From contig NZ_CP196351.1 in NCBI RefSeq assembly GCF_051668705.1, positions 2,728,001-2,792,000 of the forward strand: a stretch of DNA of 64,000 nt, read 5' to 3'. This stretch comes from Alterisphingorhabdus sp051668705. GTDB lineage: Bacteria > Pseudomonadota > Alphaproteobacteria > Sphingomonadales > Sphingomonadaceae. The notes under the pieces were generated by a model. It saw only the letters and a program-made list of their open reading frames with translations, was not told the origin of the DNA and ran no database searches. Position 1 is the stretch's first letter; every line of letters starts with the position of its first letter. Below, one piece after another: positions 23,803-32,700 of the stretch. The position numbers and the translations under genes are program-made.

Positions 23803-25761
23803 ATGCCAAAATCAGAACAGCAACCGGCCGCAGCACCGGAAACACCGTTGCTGGACACCGTGCAATACCCCTCTGACCTGCGCAAATTAAAGCCAGGGCA
23901 AATGCGCCAGCTATGCGATGAGCTGCGTCAGGAAATGATCTCTGCCGTTTCTGTTACAGGCGGGCATTTGGGCGCTGGCCTTGGTGTGGTCGAGCTGACA
24001 GCAGCAATCCATTATGTTTTTAATACGCCTGATGACCGGCTGATCTTTGACGTTGGTCATCAATGCTATCCGCACAAAATCCTGACCGGACGGCGCGACC
24101 GCATCCGCACGCTGCGCAAGGGTGGCGGCTTGTCCGGGTTTACCAAGCGCGCGGAAAGCGAATATGATCCATTTGGCGCAGCGCATAGCTCGACATCAAT
24201 CAGTGCTGCACTGGGCTTTGCCATTGCCAATAAGCTGAACGATGCGCCCGGCAAGGGCATTGCGGTGATTGGCGACGGCGCGATGAGCGCTGGCATGGCT
24301 TATGAAGCAATGAACAATGCCGAGGCGGCCGGCAACCGTCTGGTCGTTATATTGAACGATAATGATATGTCGATCGCACCGCCCGTTGGCGGGCTGTCTG
24401 GCTATCTGGCGCGGCTTATCTCTTCTTCGGAATATATGGGGCTGCGTTCACTCGCCAGCAAAATGACCTCCAAAATCTCCCGCCGTGTGCATAAGGGCCT
24501 TTCCAAAGCCGAAAGCCATACGCGCGGCATGGTCACTGGCGGCACCTTGTTTGAAGAGCTTGGCTTCTATTATGTTGGCCCGATTGATGGTCATAATCTT
24601 GATCATCTTTTGCCGGTGTTGGAAAATGTGCGCGATGCAGAAGAAGGACCGATATTGGTCCATGTCGTCACACAAAAGGGCAAGGGCTATGCCCCTGCTG
24701 AGCAATCAGCGGACAAATATCACGGCGTTGCCAAATTTGATGTGGTCACCGGCAAGCAGGATAAAGGCGCTGGTGGCGGGCCACCAGCCTATCAAAATGT
24801 TTTTGGCGAAACACTGGCCAAGCTGGCCGAGACTGACAAACGCATCTGCGCCATTACCGCCGCAATGCCATCAGGCACCGGCGTTGACAAATTCGCCGCG
24901 GCACACCCTAATCGCAGCTTTGATGTTGGCATTGCAGAACAGCATGGCGTCACCTTTGCTGCTGGCTTGGCTGCTCAAGGTATGCGCCCCTTTGCCGCGA
25001 TCTACTCAACCTTCCTACAGCGTGCCTATGACCAAGTTGTGCATGATGTTGCCATTCAGAACCTGCCTGTCCGCTTTGCGATAGATCGTGCAGGTCTGGT
25101 CGGCGCAGATGGTTGCACCCATGCAGGCTCGTTCGATATCGCCTATCTGGCCACCCTGCCCAATATGGTGGTCATGGCTGCTGCCGATGAAGCAGAATTG
25201 GCGCACATGACATATACTGCCGCCGAATATGATGATGGGCCCATTGCCTTTCGTTATCCGCGCGGCGCGGGTACGGGCGTCACCATTCCTGAGACACTTG
25301 AAAAGCTGGAAATCGGCAAGGGGCGTATTGTCCGTGAGGGTAAGAAAGTCGCCATTTTGTCGCTCGGCACCCGTTTGGGCGAAGCACAAAAGGCCGCCGA
25401 TGCGCTGGATGCCAAAGGCCTGTCCACCACGGTTGCCGATCTGCGCTTTGCCAAACCGCTCGATGAAAAACTGATCGCCAAATTGCTCTCTACCCATGAT
25501 GTATGCATCACGGTGGAAGAGGCTGCAGTCGGCGGTTTTGGCGCACATGTGCTAACCATGGCATCAGACCTTGGCTTGACCGATGCTGGCCTCAAGCTGC
25601 GCACCATGCGTCTGCCCGATAGCTTCCAAGACCAAGATGCTCCAGACAAGCAATATGCCGAGGCCGGATTGGACGCAGATGCTATGGTAGATACGGTGCT
25701 AAAAGCATTGCGCCATAACAGCGCTGGAGTCGACGCAGCAGAAACCGGCGCCCGCGCCTGA
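23803..25761 (+). CDS. dxs: 1-deoxy-D-xylulose-5-phosphate synthase
   Basis: 652 residues, the usual length. It condenses pyruvate and glyceraldehyde-3-phosphate in a thiamine-diphosphate-dependent step opening the MEP isoprenoid pathway. Family blocks: GGHLGAGLGVVELTAAIHYVF, FDVGHQCYPHKILTGR and GDGAMSAGMAYEAMNNA with NDNDMSIAPPVG, the ThDP/Mg motif. DVGIAEQHGVTFAAGLA carries the catalytic Glu, and IDRAGLVGADGCTHAGSFD comes from the pyrimidine-binding domain. AGGGGGG precedes the ATG. A secreted-protein gene starts four bases after its stop, suggesting an operon. Confidence 0.97.
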   Translation: MPKSEQQPAAAPETPLLDTVQYPSDLRKLKPGQMRQLCDELRQEMISAVSVTGGHLGAGLGVVELTAAIHYVFNTPDDRLIFDVGHQCYPHKILTGRRDRIRTLRKGGGLSGFTKRAESEYDPFGAAHSSTSISAALGFAIANKLNDAPGKGIAVIGDGAMSAGMAYEAMNNAEAAGNRLVVILNDNDMSIAPPVGGLSGYLARLISSSEYMGLRSLASKMTSKISRRVHKGLSKAESHTRGMVTGGTLFEELGFYYVGPIDGHNLDHLLPVLENVRDAEEGPILVHVVTQKGKGYAPAEQSADKYHGVAKFDVVTGKQDKGAGGGPPAYQNVFGETLAKLAETDKRICAITAAMPSGTGVDKFAAAHPNRSFDVGIAEQHGVTFAAGLAAQGMRPFAAIYSTFLQRAYDQVVHDVAIQNLPVRFAIDRAGLVGADGCTHAGSFDIAYLATLPNMVVMAAADEAELAHMTYTAAEYDDGPIAFRYPRGAGTGVTIPETLEKLEIGKGRIVREGKKVAILSLGTRLGEAQKAADALDAKGLSTTVADLRFAKPLDEKLIAKLLSTHDVCITVEEAAVGGFGAHVLTMASDLGLTDAGLKLRTMRLPDSFQDQDAPDKQYAEAGLDADAMVDTVLKALRHNSAGVDAAETGARA

Positions 25762-25765
25762 GCAT

Positions 25766-26320
25766 ATGGTCAAACTTGCTCTTGCTCTCTGCCTCTTCAT
25801 CCACTTTGCTTTACCCGTCCATGCCAAGGCATTTTATGCGGAAGTACGCAAGCAAGATCAGCCAGAGGCACAACTGACAGTTGAAGAACTGCGGGAAGAT
25901 ATTGAGAATAAACCATGGGATAGTTTTTACATATTGGCGGCAGCGCTGGTAAGGGAAGGTAATTATCAGGAGGCAGGCAAATGGTTTTACATTGGCCAGA
26001 TGCGCGGACGTGCCTTTATCAACTGCCAGCCCGTTACACCGGATGGTGACCCAGCTTTGCTAGCATCCCTCAACTATACATTGGGGTCAGAAATTAATCC
26101 TGTTATTTATAGCAGTATAAAAGGTGCGATTGAAGTGATTGATGCAGCTTTGGCATGGGAAGCGAGTCATCCTGACCCAAGGCTACCGTTATTAGAATGC
26201 GCCAAGGCTATGCAATCTGTACGCGAGGACAAATTGAAGCAGCGCCAGTGGACTTTGGATAATGCAGCAAAAATTCGTGCTGATCGTGAGGAAAGTGGAT
26301 TACCCAATAGTCCAGAATAA
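25766..26320 (+). CDS. Secreted protein of unknown function, 184 aa
   Basis: It begins with a signal peptide (LALALCLFIHFALPVHAKA). The mature part is mostly helical; WDSFYILAAALVREGNYQEAGKWFYIGQMRGR has the spacing of a Sel1/TPR-like helical pair. Two cysteines (INCQPV and LLECAK) could form a disulphide. No family recognised. It starts four bases after dxs, so it is likely cotranscribed, though no isoprenoid-related role can be read from the sequence. Confidence 0.75.
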   Translation: MVKLALALCLFIHFALPVHAKAFYAEVRKQDQPEAQLTVEELREDIENKPWDSFYILAAALVREGNYQEAGKWFYIGQMRGRAFINCQPVTPDGDPALLASLNYTLGSEINPVIYSSIKGAIEVIDAALAWEASHPDPRLPLLECAKAMQSVREDKLKQRQWTLDNAAKIRADREESGLPNSPE

Positions 26321-26559
26321 CCCGATCTTTCGCTATAGTCTAAATATTAGCTATATATGTGCGCTCCTGTTTATTACAGCTTTGTTCTGCTGGAACGGCA
26401 ACCGCCACGTGCAATCTATTGCCTGACCCCATATATAGCGAGATCACAAAATGGGAGGAAAAGCATGTTCCACGTGCCCAAAAGATGAACCACACGCCGC
26501 AATAGCCCACTTGATCTTATGGCAGGCTTAGCGCAGATTGTTCATGAGGGAGATTGGCG

Positions 26560-27453
26560 ATGGAACCATGGGCCATTACTACAATCACAGTCATGATATT
26601 GGCGATTTTTGCTGCAACCGCCATAGCAACCTTACTGGATGTGTTTGGCATTAGGCGTCTGCCGGAAGAGTATCGCAAACCCCTATTTGGCGCACTTATA
26701 TTAGAGGTTGTGGGCATAGTGTTATGGCAGGTGGATTTTCGGCCTGATGATAGCTCCGGCAATAGCGATGATGAAACGACTGTTACCACAAGTTCCAGCG
26801 CTAGCGGCGCGACTACGCCAAATGGTCTAACGGGCGAAATTTCAAACGGGTCTGAACAACCCGAAAATACAAATCCCAGTGATACCATCGACGATGACAA
26901 CGCTCCAGCCAGCGACAACAGTGATGGCGAAAATAGTGGGAATATAGGTGGCGGGGGAACAGATGCTGACGTCGACACTGCCATTGATGGGCAAAGCAGC
27001 ACCACAGTCGCAAGCGACGATGCGGTACAGCTTTGGGCGCATGGTGCAGACCAAAAATCAGGAGCCTTGGGGCAAAAACCACCTGGTGCAGCGGCTTTGA
27101 GCGCCGATTATCCGGGTTGTGTGAAAAGTGTTTTAGACCGCGATACGCCCTTCCCGCCTTATACCACAAGCAAGGCCTATGATTGTGCCAAAAATGTCGA
27201 GCAGTTTCGCACGCTTTATATTTCGCCCTATTATGAGCGCAAAAAGCTATATGATGAAAGGCTGGTCAAATGGGACAAGCAATTGGTCAACGCGCTGGAT
27301 GATGTCTCCATCGAACGGCGACGCTATATTAAACGCGAAAAAGATCGGCTGAATGACAGCGCTTCAGGCGAATTGTCGATAGTTGCAGAAATTGATAGGC
27401 GCAGCCTTAACGACAAGGACTATTGCGCCACCAACAATTGCCAAAAACCCTAA
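26560..27453 (+). CDS. Membrane protein with long Asn/Asp/Ser/Gly-rich linker, 297 aa
   Basis: ATG at 26560 after GAGGGAGA. Two N-terminal hydrophobic segments (ITTITVMILAIFAATAIATLL, then FGALILEVVGIVLW) are separated by a short charged loop. Residues about 65-145 form a disordered D/N/S/T/G-rich linker. The C-terminal 140 residues, with PGCVKSVLDRDTPFPPYTTSKAYDCAKNVEQF and YYERKKLYDERLVKWDKQL, look helical and contain four Cys. No family recognised; topology suggests the C-terminal domain is displayed on one membrane face by a flexible tether. Confidence 0.7.
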   Translation: MEPWAITTITVMILAIFAATAIATLLDVFGIRRLPEEYRKPLFGALILEVVGIVLWQVDFRPDDSSGNSDDETTVTTSSSASGATTPNGLTGEISNGSEQPENTNPSDTIDDDNAPASDNSDGENSGNIGGGGTDADVDTAIDGQSSTTVASDDAVQLWAHGADQKSGALGQKPPGAAALSADYPGCVKSVLDRDTPFPPYTTSKAYDCAKNVEQFRTLYISPYYERKKLYDERLVKWDKQLVNALDDVSIERRRYIKREKDRLNDSASGELSIVAEIDRRSLNDKDYCATNNCQKP

Positions 27454-27477
27454 GCAACAGCCAGAACATGGTGTGGA

Positions 27478-27888
27478 TTATTCCGGTGTCGCAGCCTGTG
27501 CTTCGCGGCCATCGCCCTCCGGTGCAGCGATCACGTCACGCACAACCTGGCCCTTATCAACCGTGTTGGTTTCTGCATCGCCCACAGTAGAACGAATCGC
27601 AGTGTCGGAATCGCCAGCACGCCGCAAAGCCTGCTGTTCAATCGCGCTGCGTGCAGCTGGTCCGCCAAAAAGAGCTTCCAGCGCTTGCTCACTGGCCACA
27701 CGTTGCTGTGAAGGGGCAACACCGGGACGCGGGGGCACAAGAGCGAAGTCTGGTGGAATCACCAATGGTGCCTGACGTGAAACGGCAAATTCATCAGGCC
27801 GTTCACGATCAAGAATTCCACTTGTACCGCAACCGGCCAGCATTGTTGTCAGCACCAAAGCCGTACCCATTTTCTGCCAGTTTTTCAT
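27478..27888 (-). CDS. DUF3035/BamF-like lipoprotein
   Basis: 136 residues. The start at 27888 is preceded by GGAG at seven bases; longer starts lack this. The signal sequence ends in a lipobox LAGCG. The mature part opens with GILDRERPDEFAVSRQAPLVIPPDFALVPPRPG, the signature of DUF3035 proteins, whose member BamF is part of the outer-membrane beta-barrel assembly complex in some alphaproteobacteria. It ends in a disordered tail. It lies 34 bases after lspA, the enzyme that processes such lipoproteins, in one likely operon. Confidence 0.75.
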   Translation of the reverse strand: MKNWQKMGTALVLTTMLAGCGTSGILDRERPDEFAVSRQAPLVIPPDFALVPPRPGVAPSQQRVASEQALEALFGGPAARSAIEQQALRRAGDSDTAIRSTVGDAETNTVDKGQVVRDVIAAPEGDGREAQAATPE

Positions 27889-27922
27889 ATTATTCTCCAT
27901 ATTCATACCGCTCATAAGGCGC

Positions 27923-28459
27923 TTAGGCCCCTTCGGTCAATTCCTTGCGCTTGTCCTCGCCGATGAACAGCGCACGTGCAAGCAATATTAATACCCCGAT
28001 GGTGATCATGGCATCTGCCAAGTTAAATATCAGAAAGGGCCGGAAATCACCAAAATGCAAATCGGCATAATCAATCACATAGCCCAGCCTGGCCCGATCA
28101 AGAATATTGCCCAAGGCCCCGCCCAATATCATGGCCAATGCCATGATGTCGCCGCGCAGCTTTTCGCGATATATCCATACCAGAACAATGGCTGCAATCA
28201 AAGCTGTCAACGCGACCAATAGCCAACGTTGATGCTCATTCTGCGCAGTCAACATGCCCAGTGACACGCCATAATTCTCTGCCCATGTCAGATTAAAAAA
28301 CGGCACCAGCTCTATGGATCGTCGTGATTCCAGTGATAGCGGCACAACGACCATATATTTCACTGCCTGATCAACCGCGAAAATGACCAGCGCCAATATG
28401 ATGCCCTGTATCCGATAGCTTTTCACTTGGGCTTGCGTAATCGCCATAACCTTATCCAT
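27923..28459 (-). CDS. lspA: Lipoprotein signal peptidase II
   Basis: 178 residues with four hydrophobic segments. An inner-membrane aspartyl protease that cuts prolipoproteins before the lipidated Cys. Conserved blocks: FAVDQAVKYMV, FFNLTWAENYGVSLGM, MILGGALGNILDRARLGYVIDYADLHF with one catalytic Asp, and IFNLADAMITIGVLIL with the other. Its start overlaps the ileS end by eight bases, the classical ribF-ileS-lspA order. An internal start at 28447 is possible. Confidence 0.96.
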   Translation of the reverse strand: MDKVMAITQAQVKSYRIQGIILALVIFAVDQAVKYMVVVPLSLESRRSIELVPFFNLTWAENYGVSLGMLTAQNEHQRWLLVALTALIAAIVLVWIYREKLRGDIMALAMILGGALGNILDRARLGYVIDYADLHFGDFRPFLIFNLADAMITIGVLILLARALFIGEDKRKELTEGA

Positions 28460-31400
28460 TCAACACGCTGTCACAGCGGCTGCACAATGCGCCATCTTCT
28501 GGCACATCAGGGATTAACCGCCAGCAACGGCCACATTTATGATGCGTGGTTTTGGTGACGGCTATTTCTGTTCCGTCGGACACGCCCGCAATAATGCACA
28601 GTTCGGCAAATTCGTCTGGCGTTACGGGCAAATCAGCAAGCGGATAAACAATATCTGCCTCAAGGCTGGAACGTATTGTCTTTTCACGACGCAATGGCTC
28701 GATAGCTTCGTTGACAGTGTGGCGGACCGTGCTGAGTTTCTGCCATTTGTCAGCCAAATCTGCATTGTACCAACCAGAATCAACGTCTGGCCATTCCTGC
28801 AAATGCACGCTTTCACCCTCTGGATAGCGCGTCATCCAGATTTCTTCCGCGGTGAACACCAAAACGGGGGCAATATAGCGGGTTAGCGCTTCAAAGAGGA
28901 TGTTGACTACGGTGCGATAGGCGCGGCGCGTTTGTGTGCCATGCGGCATATGTGGCCCGACATCGCAATAGAGGCAATCTTTGCGGATATCGAAGAAAAA
29001 GGCCGAAAGATCGTCATTCACAAAATCGCTAATCGCGCGGACATATTTGCCAAACGCAAAGTCATTGACCGCTTGTTTAAGCCCGGCATCCAGTTCGGCA
29101 AGCCGGTGCAGAATATAGCGCTCCAGCTCTGGCAAATCATCATAAGCGGTTGCCTCATTAGCCGCGTCATAATCGGCCAACGCGCCCAGCATATAGCGGA
29201 ATGTATTGCGCAGCTTGCGATAGCTGTCCGATACGGTTTTTAGAATCTCATCGCCAATGCGGTGATCTTCGGTAAAGTCCACACTCGCCGCCCAAAGGCG
29301 CAATATATCGGCCCCTTGCGCGTTGATAACCTTTTTCGGGTCCAGCGTATTGCCCAGAGATTTGGACATTTTGCGGCCCGTTTTGTCGAGCGTCATGCCA
29401 TGAGTCAGCACCGCCTTATAGGGCGCGCGGCCACGGGTGCCGCAGCTTTCAAGCAGGCTGGATTGGAACCAGCCACGATGCTGATCGCTGCCTTCCAGAT
29501 ACAGGTCCGCTGGCGATTGATGGTCCGGCCAATTGCCGCTTTCCAGCACAAAACTGTGTGTGCACCCACTGTCAAACCACACGTCTAAAATGTCGTTGAC
29601 CACCTCATAATCCGCCAGGTCATGGTCCGCGCCCAGCAATGCCTGATGATCCGCATCAAACCATGCATCCGCGCCGCCAGCCTGAAACGCTGCAATAATC
29701 CGCGCATTAACCGCTGGATCATTCAGATAGTCGCCGCTTTTGCGGTTTACATAAAGCGCGATTGGCACGCCCCATGCCCGTTGCCGGGAGAGCACCCAAT
29801 CGGGCCGGCCCTCAACCATGGATTCCAAGCGGCGTTTGCCGCGCTCCGGCACGAAACGCACTGTATTGCGGATTTCATCCAGCGCGACATCGCGCAGACT
29901 TGGGTTCACGCCCTTACCATGGCCCACGCCCTCATCGGTCAGGGCTGAGCCCTGAGCTTGTCGAAGGGGCAAAGCCCGTTTGTCCGCACTAGTGAGACGC
30001 CCTTCGACAAGCTCAGGGCTAACGGTATCTGCGTCATTGCGCACATGCTCCGGCAGCGGCGTATCCATGGGCACAAACCATTGCGGCGTACAGCGATAGA
30101 TAATCTTGGCCTTTGATCGCCAGCTGTGCGGATAGCTATGCTTAAAATCATCGGCGGACAGCAACGCACCCGCCGCGCGCAAATCATTACAGATCGGACC
30201 ATTGGCCGCGGTGAATTTTGTATTGATGACACTGCCCGAACGTGCATCACCGCGCGGCAACCATGCCCAATCCGCACGATAAACGCCATCAGCCTCCACC
30301 GCAAAAACGGGGTTCAGGCCATTGGCCTTACACAGATCAAAATCGTCCTCACCATGATCGGGCGCCATATGGACAAGGCCGGTGCCCGCATCAGTGGTGA
30401 CAAAGCTGGAACCATCAAGGAACGGGCGCGGGCGTGTGAAAAATTCCGCCAATTCAGCATCGCGATTGATGGAAGGAATATGCTCAAGCCCCTCTCCTTC
30501 AGGGGAGGATTTGGGGTGGGGGCTGTCAATCTGGTCAGGCGCGTGTGGCTCGTCCCCACCCTCGGTCCCTCCCCTGAAGGGGAGGGAGGAAGAAAAGGCA
30601 TCCGCCATAGGGTGCTTAGCCATAGCTCCGGCAAGTTGGGAGCCTTTTATTGTTTGCGCTGATTCAAGATTATAATTGCCATCTTCAAACTCAAACTCGC
30701 TTAGCCGTAAATCAACTTCACCTGAAATCGACTTTAGCCAATTTTCAAAACGCGTTGCGAATTGCTCTAGCAAGGGCTTCGCAATAAGAACTTTGAAGTC
30801 ATCACCTAGAAAGTCAATTGAAGGGTTCTGCTTTAAAAAAGTTGCAACGGCTTCACGATCTCCATGCGTATCAACACAAAGAGTGGCCACGACATATTTA
30901 ACATCCGCGCCAAAGGCCAAAGCCTGATTAACCGGAATGGTCCATGGTGTGGTTGTCCAGATGACCGCATGAACTTTTTCACCCTTGGCGATCAGCTCTT
31001 GAATTGCCGGACAATTCGGCGCTTCAATAATCTCAAACGCCACATCGATCTGGGTGGAAATAATATCCTCATATTCCACTTCAGCTTCAGCCAGTGCGGT
31101 TTTTTCAACAGGCGACCACATGATCGGCTTGGCCCCGCGATAAAGCTGGCCATTTTCCGCAAATTTCAGCAGCTCGCTGACAATTGTGGTTTCGGCCGTA
31201 TAATCCATGGTGAGATAGGGCTTGTCCCACTCCCCCATAATGCCCAGCCGCTGAAACTGCTCACGCTGCACATTCACCCAATTATCGGCATAGCTGCGGC
31301 ATTCGGCGCGAAATTCGCTGGCTGGAACCTCATCTTTATTGCGCTTTTTCTTGCGATATTGCTCTTCAATCTTCCATTCGATCGGCAGGCCATGGCAATC

Positions 31401-31709
31401 CCAGCCCGGCACATAAGGCGCATCTTTGCCCAGCAGGCTTTGCGTGCGCACCACCAGGTCTTTTAGCGTCTTGTTCAGCGCATGGCCGATATGAATATCA
31501 CCATTGGCATAAGGCGGGCCATCATGCAGGATGAACTTCTCTTTGCCCGCACGGCGTTTGCGCAGCGTTTCATACAGTTTTTCATCACGCCAGCGCGCCA
31601 AAATGCCCGGCTCTTTATTGGCCAAACCCGCGCGCATGGGGAAATCCGTCTTCGGCAGGAAGACAGTATCTTTATAATCCACGGTTTCAGATGATGTTTG
31701 CTCGCTCAT
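28452..31709 (-). CDS. ileS: Isoleucyl-tRNA synthetase with two in-frame repeat insertions
   Basis: 1085 residues, well above the roughly 930-960 usual for the family. Class I signatures: GDIHIGHAL (HIGH), KTGRKMSKSLGNT (KMSKS), the CP1 editing segment WTTTPWTIP and FVTTDAGTGLVHMAPDHGEDDF, and a C-terminal zinc finger with CGRCW and CSRCD. The ATG at 31709 is preferred to an upstream TTG. Two segments do not belong to the family: residues about 372-410 in the editing region and about 562-588 before VRFVPERG. Each is encoded by an inverted-repeat element kept in frame. The gene starts 12 bases after ribF and overlaps lspA. Confidence 0.97.
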   Translation of the reverse strand: MSEQTSSETVDYKDTVFLPKTDFPMRAGLANKEPGILARWRDEKLYETLRKRRAGKEKFILHDGPPYANGDIHIGHALNKTLKDLVVRTQSLLGKDAPYVPGWDCHGLPIEWKIEEQYRKKKRNKDEVPASEFRAECRSYADNWVNVQREQFQRLGIMGEWDKPYLTMDYTAETTIVSELLKFAENGQLYRGAKPIMWSPVEKTALAEAEVEYEDIISTQIDVAFEIIEAPNCPAIQELIAKGEKVHAVIWTTTPWTIPVNQALAFGADVKYVVATLCVDTHGDREAVATFLKQNPSIDFLGDDFKVLIAKPLLEQFATRFENWLKSISGEVDLRLSEFEFEDGNYNLESAQTIKGSQLAGAMAKHPMADAFSSSLPFRGGTEGGDEPHAPDQIDSPHPKSSPEGEGLEHIPSINRDAELAEFFTRPRPFLDGSSFVTTDAGTGLVHMAPDHGEDDFDLCKANGLNPVFAVEADGVYRADWAWLPRGDARSGSVINTKFTAANGPICNDLRAAGALLSADDFKHSYPHSWRSKAKIIYRCTPQWFVPMDTPLPEHVRNDADTVSPELVEGRLTSADKRALPLRQAQGSALTDEGVGHGKGVNPSLRDVALDEIRNTVRFVPERGKRRLESMVEGRPDWVLSRQRAWGVPIALYVNRKSGDYLNDPAVNARIIAAFQAGGADAWFDADHQALLGADHDLADYEVVNDILDVWFDSGCTHSFVLESGNWPDHQSPADLYLEGSDQHRGWFQSSLLESCGTRGRAPYKAVLTHGMTLDKTGRKMSKSLGNTLDPKKVINAQGADILRLWAASVDFTEDHRIGDEILKTVSDSYRKLRNTFRYMLGALADYDAANEATAYDDLPELERYILHRLAELDAGLKQAVNDFAFGKYVRAISDFVNDDLSAFFFDIRKDCLYCDVGPHMPHGTQTRRAYRTVVNILFEALTRYIAPVLVFTAEEIWMTRYPEGESVHLQEWPDVDSGWYNADLADKWQKLSTVRHTVNEAIEPLRREKTIRSSLEADIVYPLADLPVTPDEFAELCIIAGVSDGTEIAVTKTTHHKCGRCWRLIPDVPEDGALCSRCDSVLNG
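29949..30019. repeat. Palindromic repeat element inside ileS (family 2)
   Basis: Two perfect 20-bp inverted arms: GCCCTGAGCTTGTCGAAGGG at 29949-29968 and its reverse complement at 30000-30019, separated by 31 bases. The sequence is the widely dispersed GAGCTTGTCGAAGGG-type repeat of alphaproteobacteria. Within ileS it is read as SPELVEG...LPLRQAQGS. Confidence 0.85.
30489..30586. repeat. Palindromic repeat element inside ileS (family 1)
   Basis: Imperfect inverted arms of about 33 bp (30489-30521 and about 30554-30586) around an inner spacer, each containing the smaller palindrome CCCCT-TCAGGGG or CCCCTGAAGGGG. It is read in frame as SLPFRGGTEGG...SPHPKSSPEGEG. Confidence 0.8.
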
Positions 31710-31721
31710 AGACAATGGCGA

Positions 31722-32690
31722 TTAAGGCCGGTTGCCATCAGACGCAAGCGATTCCCGCGCTTTATCGCAATCCTTGGCCATCTGACCTTTCAATGCGTCA
31801 AGATCATCAAATTTTGCCTCACCGCGCAGAAAGTGGTGCAGCGCGACAGAAATCGTCTGGCCGTATAAATCTTCGGCAAAGTCAAAGAAATAGGGCTCCA
31901 GCAATTCCTTTGGCGGTTCAAATTGTGGGCGGATACCCAAATTGGCCGCGCCGTGCAGCACCCGGCCATCGGCCAAAGTGCCTGTCACCGCATAAACGCC
32001 ATATTTGGGGCGCAGATATTGGCCCATATCCAAATTGGCTGTGGGATAGCCCAGCAAGCGGCCATTTTTATCGCCATGCTGCACTTTGGCTTCAACCGCA
32101 AAAGGGCGTGTCATTAGCGCTGATGCGGCCTGCGGATCACCGGCTTGCAACGCGGCGCGAATACGGCTTGAAGAAATGACAGCATCATCGGCAACCGGAC
32201 TGACCGCTCTGGCTCGCAAGCCCAGCATCGCGCCATAGCCATGCAGCAGCGCAATATCGCCTTTTGCGCCTTGGCCAAAGCTGAAATCTTCGCCCGTAAC
32301 CACGCCATATGCGCCGAACTGATCAACCAAGAGAGACGCAATAAAATCATCCGCTTTTGTGGCCGCCATAGCGCCATCAAAATCCAGCACCAGCATGGCA
32401 TCCGCACCGGCAGCGGCAAAAAGCCGTTGCCTCTGGTCCAGACTGGTGAGGCGAAAAGGCGGTGTGTCAGGGCGGAAATGCCGCACGGGATGCGGATCAA
32501 AAGTGGCGATAATCGCCTTTCGCCCTTCGGCGCGCGCCCAGGCAATTGCTTCGCCCGCAACCGCCTGATGCCCGGCATGGAAACCGTCGAAATTGCCAAG
32601 CGCGATAATGGCACCGCGAAATTCGGGCGGAAAAGCCTGATTGCTGTCCAATCTTGGGATTGTCGGCGCAAATGGAGTGATTGATGTCAT
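31722..32690 (-). CDS. ribF: Bifunctional riboflavin kinase / FMN adenylyltransferase
   Basis: 322 residues from the ATG at 32690. N-terminal FAD synthetase domain: ALGNFDGFHAGHQAV (nucleotidyltransferase HxGH), ATFDPHPVRHF, VVTGEDFSFGQGAKGD, SSSRIRAAL. C-terminal flavokinase domain: GRLLGYPTANLDMG...PKYGVYAVTG with the PTAN motif, and GAANLGIRPQF. It converts riboflavin to FMN and FAD. The start is ten bases after the dipeptidase stop, and ileS follows after twelve bases, so all are probably in one transcript. Confidence 0.97.
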   Translation of the reverse strand: MTSITPFAPTIPRLDSNQAFPPEFRGAIIALGNFDGFHAGHQAVAGEAIAWARAEGRKAIIATFDPHPVRHFRPDTPPFRLTSLDQRQRLFAAAGADAMLVLDFDGAMAATKADDFIASLLVDQFGAYGVVTGEDFSFGQGAKGDIALLHGYGAMLGLRARAVSPVADDAVISSSRIRAALQAGDPQAASALMTRPFAVEAKVQHGDKNGRLLGYPTANLDMGQYLRPKYGVYAVTGTLADGRVLHGAANLGIRPQFEPPKELLEPYFFDFAEDLYGQTISVALHHFLRGEAKFDDLDALKGQMAKDCDKARESLASDGNRP

Positions 32691-32700
32691 AATCGCTGCG

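Noticed and set aside
29939..30675. Frameshift or pseudogene status of ileS because of its length
   Set aside because: All class I motifs are in one uninterrupted frame and the extra length is explained by in-frame repeat elements; an essential gene is expected to work.
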